From the NCBI GenBank assembly GCA_001586965.3, contig LUCW03002262.1, positions 1 through 29,122 of the forward strand: a DNA stretch of 29,122 bases, read 5' to 3'. This stretch comes from Sphaeroforma sirkka (taxonomy: Eukaryota > Opisthokonta > Ichthyosporea > Ichthyophonida). Of this stretch, positions 10,667 through 18,206 are shown one piece after another. The number at the start of each line of letters is the position of its first letter. Within the stretch, counting starts at the first letter, position 1. The notes below the pieces were generated by a model. That model ran no database searches. It saw nothing but the letters and a program-made list of their open reading frames with translations, and was not told where the DNA came from. Made by a program: the position numbers and the translations under genes.

Positions 10667-11821
10667 ATGATCCTAGGGAAGCGAGTATCGAAGGCCGAAA
10701 TTAATGTTTGCCATGAAAAGCAGGCCAAGCTCATTGACTGGCCAACCCCGAAGAAGTACAAAGACATTGCATCGGCCTTGGGATTAGCCAACTTTCTTCA
10801 CGAGCACCTACCAAACTTTGCAGAGGTAGTTGCCCCACTCCGGGAATTTGTAAGACTGAAGCCTAAGGAAATCATTGGAGACAGGTGGGAACAGAGACAC
10901 CAGCAAGCTTGGGATGCCATGAAGCAAGCCATAGTTGAGGCAGTAGTGTTGAAATTTCCCGTCGACGAAGTACCTTTACAACTCAAAACGGATGCAAGCG
11001 ACTACGGTATTGGAGGTGCATTGTTCCAGACCATAGAAGGGAAGAAGCAATACCTAATGTTCTTCAACAAGACCCTCAACGCAGCACAGCGCAATTACGC
11101 AACACCCATGAAGGAATTATTGGCCTTGGTATATGGTCTCACACACTTCCGGGATCATCTCGAAGGTCAACGCTTTTCAGTGTTGACTGATCACAAGGCT
11201 TTGGTGTATATGAACACACAGTTAAAGCTGAATCCGATGCTACAACGATGGCATCACATCATAGCGCCTTTCAATCTTACTATCTCGCACATCCCGGGTA
11301 TAAAGAACGTGTTACCAGACGCGTGGTCTAGGCTTCATGAGGGAACTGTTGAGACTGAGGACCCGGAGGTACTATATGCAGAATGTTGGCAACTTTTTCC
11401 AGATTACTTTGAGCAAGCGCAACGGATTATGGGTGAGAATAATGTCGATGTCTTTGCTTCGCACCAGGATCATCATTTGCCACGCTACTACACCGACGAT
11501 GACAGGGGTGGAGCGTTTGCACATTGTTGGAAAGATATAGACGGATGGATGAACCCACCATGGAGATTAATCCATAGAATGTTGCGCAAGATACGATCAG
11601 AGAGGGCCACAGCTACGGTGTGTCTACCGTGGGTGCCCCACGAGCCTTGGTTCCAGTTATTCAAGTCGCTTCTACAAAGAGACTCAGTATTAGTTCCAAG
11701 GACAGCCCACTCCTTCCTCAAATACGGAAAGTATGCGAGTGGCAAGACACCATGGGGTCACACAGTCATTGCCAGAGTAGGCCCACGCAATGGTTACAGC
11801 CTTCCAGCGACGTTTTCCTAA
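10667..11821 (+). pseudogene. pol: Element A pol: RT thumb, RNase H and methyltransferase-like domain
   Basis: This open 384-codon segment is part of the polyprotein, so its first codon is not a real start. It begins with the end of RT (KQAKLIDWPTP, ALGLANFLHEHLPNF). RNase H follows with its acidic residues in TDASDYGIGGALF, MKELLAL, LTDHKALVYM and LPDAWSRLH; it degrades the RNA strand of the hybrid. From about 11368 to 11800 comes a module with VDVFAS, LPRYYTDDD, GWMNPPW (NPPW at 11552-11563), VCLPWVPHEPWF and FLKYGKYASGK. It resembles Dam-like N6-adenine methyltransferases. A deletion relative to C after 11817 shifts the frame before integrase. Confidence 0.85.
11368..11800 (+). other. Methyltransferase-like domain of element A pol
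   Basis: The ~140-residue module lies between RNase H and integrase. DVFAS suits the AdoMet-binding motif of the phage Dam family (DNA N-6-adenine-methyltransferase, PF05869), and NPPW suits the catalytic [DN]PP[YFW] motif. The later LPW...PWF stretch matches that family's LLP...WF. DIRS-type retrotransposons carry a related domain after RNase H, there usually with a more degenerate PP motif. Elements B and C have the same module in the same place. Activity is an inference; the domain assignment rests on motif order alone. Confidence 0.7.
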
Positions 11822-11895
11822 AACCGTCCTCAGTATCGAAAGTCACCCCATAAGATACGTCTCGGCTAGTATCGATCGCTACCTCGGAAGTAGCC

Positions 11896-13206
11896 ATGAC
11901 GGATTCTCTAGATGAGGAAGAGATAAGCCGTCGCACACAGCTCACCTTGTGTCAGCATGAGATTGGGCATCATAGAGCAGAAGATACAGTTGCTCAACTA
12001 CAGCAGAACGGACATTTGTGGCCTAACGCTCTGGAACTTGCACAAACAGTTAGGAGAAACTGTCGCACATGTCTAGGACAGAGGGTGTTACGAAAGGGAT
12101 TTCACCCGATGATTAATATAACGGCAAAGTATCCGTGGGATCATGTTCAAGTCAACATGATTCCAATGCCACTAGTTTCAGCAGCAGGAAATCGATATAT
12201 ATTGCACGTCTTGGATATAGCAACGGGGTACTCGATATTGAGAGCAACGGCCACAAGGTCAGCAGAAGTGGTGACATCGAAATTTATGGAGGTGTTTGGG
12301 AAACATGGTTTTCCCAGGAAAATTCAATCAGACGAGGGAGGCGAGTTTTCGAACAAGATTGTTAAATTAATAACTCAAGAAGTTGGAGTGATGCATGCGA
12401 AGTCGCCACCATATCGTCCTCAGGTTCTGGGAGCAGCGGAGAGAAGACACAGAGACATACACGAAGGAGTTCGCAAGCTATGTGAATCTTTGCCTACGGC
12501 ATGGGATGTCCGACTACCACTTATTATGCTGTGCCAGAACCTCCGAATATCTCGGCGACACAAGACAGCACCATTCAGTGCTTACTTCGGTCGCCGTCAT
12601 GTTCCGTTTGCTGACTTCACGGATGACCTTCCGGGGAATCAGCCGGTCACCAATGAGGCTTGGGCACACCGGCTGGATCGTTTGCACGACACTATCTTGC
12701 CGACGCTTTACAAGGTCACGCAGAAATACGCAGACACACTATCCAGGCAGTTTGACCGCCTCCATGCTTACGATTTTATCGCCTTTCAACCAGGGGATGT
12801 GGTAATGGTACGGTCCGAAGGTCGCACAACCAAAGCAATGCGACCAATGTTTGGACCATACGTTGTCAAAGCCAGACAGGGACAAGGATATGAACTGACA
12901 CACAAGGATGGTTCACTTCCAGATACTTTCAAAGGTAAGCCAGTTAGAGTGGAACTTTTGCGACTAGTCCATAGAGCCACCGAAAAGCCTTTAGAAGATC
13001 ATATGTGGCAGGATAGTTCCTCGTTCCGTTACATCATTCGACATAGACAGAATGATTCCACAGGGAATACAGAATACTTGGTTCGCTGGCGGGATGGTGA
13101 TCCAACTTGGGAGTCAGCCGAAGCTTTTGACGATCCGAATGACATCGCGGCATACCACAAAGCCGAGCAAACTCGGCAGAAGAAGAAAGCGGCACAACAA
13201 CAATAA
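11896..13206 (+). pseudogene. pol: Element A pol: integrase with chromodomain
   Basis: Integrase inserts the element cDNA into the chromosome. The open segment has an N-terminal zinc-binding HHCC region (HEIGHHRAEDT to CRTCLG, 11956-12075). The catalytic core has its second Asp in QSDEGGEF at 12331-12333 and its Glu in GAAERRHRDI at 12439-12441, with exactly 35 residues between them. The first Asp is replaced by Asn (VNM, codon AAC at 12154-12156); element C has Asp there, so A is probably inactive. Near the end a GPY/F-like module reads MFGPYVVKA, followed by a chromodomain (TEYLVRWRDGDPTWESAE, about 13027-13170), which reads histone marks and targets insertion in chromoviruses. The tail is KKKAAQQQ. 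Confidence 0.9.
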
Positions 13207-13610
13207 TTCCAACGTTACGTTGATGAATACTAGATGTCTATCATCTACTTCCGGATCGGAGTTTTGTCTCTCCTCGTGAGATTTCACCACGGTGTAGAGG
13301 CAAACGACGATTCGACAACTCGAGCTTATAGGCGAGTATAACTCCAGCGGATACCCTAGCTTATGGGGGGGTGAAAACATACCAGCGGATACCCTAGCTT
13401 TTTGGGGGGTGAAAATATACCAGCACAGCCGGGATGGTTCAAAAGACCAGTTTCCAAGGCACGAACTTACTCAGCAGAAGGATTTCACTAGTTTATATAT
13501 ATATATATCTATTGTTTAATTTACACTACTAGTTTTATATGTTTAATTTTCAATAGTTTAAGAGGTCATTTATTTTTGAAGCTCTTCAATCACTGGTGAC
13601 GCTTGAGCTT
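13207..13610 (+). other. Element A 3' untranslated region
   Basis: Non-coding DNA between the integrase stop and the polypurine tract. It holds a 38-bp tandem duplication, a short (TA)n at about 13494-13509 and AT-rich sequence. The same region flanks C in mirror orientation at 24553-24924. Confidence 0.8.
13344..13419 (+). repeat. 38-bp tandem duplication in the 3' region of A
   Basis: 13344-13381 and 13382-13419 both begin CCAGCGGATACCCTAGCTT and contain a G run followed by GTGAAAA. Element C has a single copy, so the duplication arose in A after the two copies separated, or C lost one. Confidence 0.9.
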
Positions 13611-13618
13611 GAGGGGAG
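13611..13618 (+). promoter_or_regulatory. Polypurine tract of element A
   Basis: GAGGGGAG sits immediately before the LTR start TGTGGTAAAAG. That is the position and composition of the plus-strand primer used in LTR-retrotransposon reverse transcription. C has the same tract in mirror orientation. Confidence 0.85.
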
Positions 13619-13797
13619 TGTGGTAAAAGTCCCCTTAAACCACTATCAGTGTGGAGTTAGAATTAGTTTACAATTAATTCACACGAGGTGAATTATTTGT
13701 AGACCACGTAGACAATCAAATATAAGAATAACTACACCGCACTGAGCCTCAGGGAGACTCAGTAGGTTTAGTATCGTATTTTGATGTGTTTACTACA
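13619..13797 (+). repeat. 3' LTR of element A, 179 bp
   Basis: It begins TGTGGTAAAAG and ends GTTTACTACA, so the ends form a short imperfect inverted repeat (TGTGGTAAA against TGTAGTAAA). It differs from the C LTR at two substitutions and one 1-bp indel. Internal hairpins include AATTCAC/GTGAATT and ACTGAG/CTCAGT. The expected target duplication would start at 13798 (CGAGT), but the matching 5' flank is lost. Confidence 0.92.
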
Positions 13798-14310
13798 CGA
13801 GTCTCGCAGACTCTCATACTCTAGAGTAGCATAACGTATATTATTTGTTGTTGTACTATGAGGCATGAACTGTGAGTCCCAGGCTCACAGTGTTTTTTAA
13901 CAGTATGCATGTCGAAGTTTAACGTATATCATTACGTTCATACATTTCGGTTACTATGACGAGTACTATCCGAACGTTTTTTCAAAAAACGTATAAAGAG
14001 TGATTTTGACTATTTTTGTTTTTATTGCAATATTTAAAATTGATTTTTATAAAAATGAGAGTACTTTTGTCTGTTTTTACAGTTGAAGTGCGAGTCTTCC
14101 CAATGAACATTCTGTATTTTACGACTTCTCTGATGATTTTTAAAATTATATAAATTGTATTTACGACGATGCAGTAACCCCACGATCCGTGTAGGATACT
14201 TTCTTTGTATTTTATTTATATATATTCTAAATTACATGTCGATATATTATACATTCGTCGGAAGACCGCACTCCAACTTGGCGGGGCTGTGGACAAAGTA
14301 CCCTAGGCGA
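13798..14310. other. Intergenic DNA with hairpins, no gene seen
   Basis: No coding similarity is seen. Notable structures are GAGTCT/AGACTC just after the LTR, an 8-bp stem ACTGTGAG/CTCACAGT at 13869-13891 followed by a T run, and a perfect inverted repeat ACGTTTTTT-C-AAAAAACGT at 13974-13992. Confidence 0.5.
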
Positions 14311-14317
14311 ATATTTA

Positions 14318-14423
14318 GGACCGGACTTGAGGATCTGAAAGAGAAATTTAGGACCGGACCAGAGGACCGGACCTAAGGAATCATTTGAGGACCGGACCAG
14401 AGGACCGGACTAGAGGGCCGGCC
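14318..14423. repeat. Clustered GGACCGGAC repeats
   Basis: GGACCGGAC occurs at 14318, 14351, 14364, 14388 and 14402, and a variant GGGCCGGCC follows at 14415. Spacing is irregular (11 to 33 bp). The encoded FRTGPED peptides look like repeat by-products. Confidence 0.8.
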
Positions 14424-14688
14424 GATTAGTGGGATAGAGAGTTTAATGAAATAGTAGTGATGACTCATACGACACCATAGAGACGGGTATTTTCACATAA
14501 CCCGATGGTAGAGAGAAAGTCTCGTTCCACATAGGATCGCGAATAATAAATATAACAGGCGCGCCGTTCCCAATGGCACTTCTGACTGAGTTCACTTATT
14601 TCAGACTTAACACTCTTTATTAAGTGTTGCTTAGTTTTGACCACAACTCGAGTTGGGCGCGCATTCGGTGACTCCGTCACAGCGCCTT
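14424..14688. other. Intergenic DNA, no gene seen
   Basis: I see no coding or RNA signal apart from short palindromes, for example AACACT/AGTGTT near 14610 and AACTCGAGTT near 14644. Confidence 0.4.
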
Positions 14689-14925
14689 ACATGTTCCGAA
14701 TTTTACGTAATAGTAGTACATGTTCCGACTCTTGCGTAATAATGTTATACATGGTCTGCCTCCTACGTAATGATACTATATGTTCCGACTTATTACGTAA
14801 TAGTGCGTGCATTTGCCGACTCTTGCGTAATGATGTTGTACATGTTCCGCCTCCCAAGTAATAGTGTAACACGTTCCGACTTCTACGTAATGGTGATACA
14901 TGTTCCGACTCTTGCGTAATAACAT
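14689..14925. repeat. ~30-bp minisatellite, eight degenerate units
   Basis: Eight units of 27 to 32 bp follow the pattern ACATGTTCCGACTC, then TTGCGTAAT or CTACGTAAT, then a short variable end. The part around CGTAAT is best conserved; one unit contains the palindrome ATTACGTAAT. No unit is identical to another throughout, so the array is old. Confidence 0.85.
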
Positions 14926-15177
14926 ATGCTCTCGAAAGTCAGTTAAGTGATAACTCAACTCGTAATTTGAGCAACTTGATTAGCTCTAGGGAGTGTGCTA
15001 ACTTTGATGACTTCCATAGATCAAAGATAGTTTCTTACTGTAAAATCCTGCCTGAGACCTGTACTCTCTCAGATAATGAGGGACTGAAACGTGGACTTCT
15101 GGATGGATTGGATTCTATACCGCTTGCCATAAAAATACATTTTGTTAGACATTCCTACAGATATATACAGATATATC
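14926..15177. other. Intergenic DNA, no gene seen
   Basis: No domain is recognisable. The 147-codon plus-strand frame that starts at 14967 mostly overlaps the RNase H fossil on the other strand. Confidence 0.35.
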
Positions 15178-16050
15178 TTAAAGGGATGACCGGTATCCCG
15201 AATCATTCAGTGATATTGTGGTATTTTTTTCCATGTGGGACAAGTCGTCGGCTGCCAGGTTCAGTTTCCCGGGCATGTAGCCGACGGCCATTGGCCAGAG
15301 AATATCCTTCGGGTGGCAGAACCAAAATAGACGTCGCAGTTGCGCATTTATCAACGAAGATTGACTTCTGGGCTTCTGGAGGGCGTGTAGAGACGTACTG
15401 CTGTCAGTGAGGCACAGGAGAGGCACCAGGCCGATCGTCTGAAGTGTGTGAAAGTGTTCGTAGGCCAAAATGAGCGCCTTCAGCTCCAAGGCTGCTATGG
15501 GCCACAGGGTCTCCGTATGGCATTATATACGCGCAAAGTTGTAGGTCGTCTGGTGCCAGTTGATATAGCCGCGCTCCGTAGCTGATCTTGGATGAGTCCA
15601 AAGTCAGTGTGGCCTGATGAATGGTAGCCATATTGCTCGCATATCAAAGATTGTTATGAATTTGGCTACTCACTGTATCTTCTTGAGCGAAGCTTCTTTG
15701 GAGGTCGACGAGGAAGGGGCAAAGACTCAATACGGAGAAGGCGCCCCACTGAAGACACCCGCAGTATGTTTGCCATAATTGAGTCTCGATCCTTCGCTAA
15801 TTCCGCGGGGCCGTAGAAGCGATGTTGGCTCACATGGCGAGTAGTTTGGCCTTGAAGGCCGGTGTCATATCGATCGCGTTCTGAACACGGTCAATAATGA
15901 CACCTAGATGTTGTAATCAGGTTACTAAATACTTCTAAAATCTCTTCCCTAGAGCTAATTCTATTCCCAGTTTGTTCAAAAGATGGTCGGTACATCAATT
16001 GTGGCGGATGATTGTTTTCGGGCGTCCGAGGAGGAGAATATCGTTTACAT
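15178..16050 (-). pseudogene. RT/RNase H fossil of another retroelement, DIRS-like or Ty3-like
   Basis: Reading the minus strand down from 16050: YVNDILLLGRPKT is a degenerate YxDD active site of reverse transcriptase. It is followed by HLGVIIDRVQN and, after stops, LQWGAFSVLSLCPF, which suits the RT thumb and connection. RNase H begins TLTLDSSKISYGARLYQ, shifts frame near 15480, and continues ELKALILAYEHF, LTDSSTSLHAL, RRLFWFCHP and GYMPGKLNLAADDLSH. The DSSTSLHALQK and RRLFW pattern recalls RNase H of DIRS-type elements more than that of A and B. Several stops and frameshifts make it dead. No LTR, integrase or recombinase is seen around it. Confidence 0.6.
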
Positions 16051-16065
16051 ACGAGGAACTACATG

Positions 16066-16221
16066 GGAAAATCACTAAATGTACATACAAAGTTACTGGT
16101 ACGTTTTTTAGTTACCCAATCAAATTCTCCAAATGTGAGTTCCAATTCTTTTCTCATATTTATTTTAATGACAAATTGAGAGTACATATAAAGACTTCTT
16201 ATGTACATTTAGTGACTTTCC
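16066..16221. mobile_element. Short terminal-inverted-repeat element (MITE-like), 156 bp
   Basis: The left end GGAAAATCACTAAATGTACATA (here split: GGAAAATCAC, TAAATGTACATA) matches the inverse of the right end at 16200-16221 over 22 bp with one mismatch. The inside is AT-rich and non-coding. It lies just upstream of the RT fossil in that gene's direction and may have interrupted it. I see no clear target duplication. The CACTA pentamer lies inside the repeat, not at its tip, so family assignment is open. Confidence 0.6.
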
Positions 16222-16486
16222 AGTGCTCTATTTTTTTTATGACACCAGGGTTCGACACCAGCTCGGAACCTTTTTATAACACAAGGGTTCAACACCAGTT
16301 CGGTATTTAATAGTAATTTGGTTTTTCAAAACCAGTCTGTGAAGAATCCTCCACGACAAACAATTACATTCATACAAAAACATCTGTCTGCGCACCATTA
16401 TATTGCTAAGAGCTTGTACACAGAACTACAGCTGGTTGTAGATATACTTTGAGCGGTGACACAAGACAATCCAAGCGTAGCGCAGT
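16222..16486. other. Intergenic DNA with a short repeat, no gene seen
   Basis: GGGTTCGACACCAG(C/T)TCGG at about 16249 is repeated nearly exactly at about 16286 (GGGTTCAACACCAGTTCGG). No other structure is recognised. Confidence 0.4.
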
Positions 16487-17596
16487 AGTCTATAAATTGT
16501 ACAACCTCCAGAACCCAACTACTAGAGAGCCGAAAGAAAGGATTCGCCAATTGTCTATTGATGGAGGCTCGTCGAGAATACAATGCAGTCTTCACTGATC
16601 CAGAAACGTATGTAATTAGTAGTGTTAATCGTCAATCGATACAATTTTGTTGTATGTTTAGGACTAATCAAGTTGACCAATTTAACCTTTCAAATTCAAA
16701 GGGGCTTCTCTCTTGAGACGCGGATATACAACAGCTATGGTTCTGTTTATGGTCAAATAACTTCCAATGTAGTAGGTATGTAAACATTTTGTCCTCTACT
16801 TACCAGTAACTTGCTTTGCCGCCAAGAAAAAAATAGTATTTACATATCACCATCTCCTAAAAGTATTTACCTCGCAATTTTGACAGAGCAAGCAAATTTT
16901 GTGCACCTAGACATGATAAGTGCAAATATAACAGATATGCTTTACTTTGTTCGAATTTGCATATGAAGAAAATTAAAGAGTATCAGGACGAAGCTAGGCA
17001 ACTCAAGCGTGAAGGAATGTAGTTATGCAATACTGATATCGAATGAACCATGATTGGTTGACAAGACCGTTATTACATAAATGCACGTATACAAACGCTT
17101 TTTACAAATTTAATTTCTCCAGGTTACACACTGGGCAGCAGAAAAGACTATAGCCTACCTCAATAAGTTATAATTATGTACAGTAACTATCGTGAGCAAT
17201 GCTGTAAACGGATATTGGTTCGATTGCCAGGTAAACTTCAAATCGCACAGTTCAACAGTCTAGACATGCTCAGTCAAGCTGGTACGCTCTCGGGGAAATA
17301 TAGATCGTGAGAGTTGCAATTTGAATGTGTCTGAAGGTATCCCTTGCGGGCATACTGCGAATTGCTTTGTGCACATTGCTAAAGTATCTAACGAGAATAA
17401 TATCGCGAATGATTTTAGCCTGTACAACAAATATTGGTATTTGCGATTGTTTTGGGTGGAAACGTACATCTTGCAAAGACAATCGATGTCCTTTGACTTT
17501 GAAAATATGGAGCAGCATTCACTGCTTCCCTGTCCTATTCCGAGACCAGCGGGTCACTCGAAGAAACGTACGAAAGTTCATCTCGTAGGTAAGTAA
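16487..17596 (+). pseudogene. Multi-exon gene remnant, possibly MULE-like transposase
   Basis: Coding pieces: 16487-16607 (KKGFANCLLMEARREYNAVF), 16662-16775 ending RIYNSYGSVYGQITSNVV, 16889-17022 (PRHDKCKYNRYALLCSNLHM, then KKIKEYQDEARQLKREGM), about 17180-17310 (YREQCCKRILVRLPGKLQIA), and 17309-17596. Introns fit at 16608-16661 (GTATGT...TTTAG) and 16776-16888 (GTATGT...GACAGAG). The last piece has SCNLNVSEGIPCGH, like a SWIM zinc finger (CxCxnCxH) with one Cys lost, and ends PRPAGHSKKRTKVHL, like the GRPKKKR tail of Mutator-like transposases. A stop in exon 2, a stop at 17020, and a frameshift at about 17305 suggest decay. The family call is tentative; a host-gene fragment is possible. Confidence 0.4.
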
Positions 17597-17740
17597 TTAT
17601 GTTTTGATGTGTTCTAATTTAAAAAATACTGTGCTCTTCCAAAGATCAAGATGTAAAACACTTTTCGATCAAGTACATAAGAAGACTATAAACACTTTTC
17701 CCACTTATTGTACCAGAGATTATGTACTTAAGAAGACTAT
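17597..17740. other. Short spacer before the LTR of B
   Basis: AT-rich DNA with a local repeat: AGTACATAAGAAGACTAT at about 17671 recurs as TGTACTTAAGAAGACTAT just before the LTR. The LTR starts directly after the second copy. Confidence 0.5.
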
Positions 17741-18206
17741 TGTAGTCAGAATACAAGTACTTAGATTTATTTGATTATTTTAGGCTTATTACAAGTTTTA
17801 CAGTTTATCAGAATAATCCGATAAACTGGGTTTTAGGGTTTCGCTGGTTTTACAGCACATGACTGATGACTCATTTAAGAGTCAGTCATTTTAGGATTAC
17901 TGTTTACAATTACTAATAAATGAACAACGTCCCCTTCCCTGAGGAAGGAGAACGTTGATGTGGTCAGAATACAAGTACTTATATTTATTTGATTATTTTA
18001 GGTTTATTACAAGTTTTACAGTTTATCAGAATAATCTGATAAACTGGGTTTTAGGGTTTTGCTGGTTTTACAGCACATGACTAATGACTCATTTAAGAGT
18101 CAGTCATTTTAGGATTACTGTTTATAATTACTAATAAATGAACAACGTCCCCCTCCCTGAGGAGGGAGAACGTTGAGATACAGTTATCTCGCGTATACTT
18201 ACTACA
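17741..18206 (+). repeat. 5' LTR of element B with a tandem 218-bp start
   Basis: Two 218-bp units (17741-17958 and 17959-18176) are followed by a 30-bp tail ending GTATACTTACTACA. The first unit starts TGTAGTCAG and the second TGTGGTCAG; the end is the inverse of TGTAGTAAG, so either unit could be the true LTR start (466 or 248 bp). The units differ at nine positions. Each carries an AP-1/Gcn4-type TGACTCA, an AGTTTATCAGA/TCTGATAAACT hairpin (one mismatch in unit 1) and a CAACGT/ACGTTG hairpin. Sequence composition suggests U3 promoter elements in duplicate. Confidence 0.8.

Noticed and set aside
13866-13900. Intrinsic terminator (hairpin plus T run)
   Set aside because: The form fits a bacterial terminator, but all else in the window is eukaryotic and no gene ends there.
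14689-14925. CRISPR-like repeat-spacer array
   Set aside because: Units are adjacent and drift over their whole length, there are no unique spacers of even size, and the context is eukaryotic.
17219-17240. tRNA B-box-like GGTTCGATTGCC
   Set aside because: It lies inside an open coding piece of the transposase-like remnant, with no A box at the proper distance.
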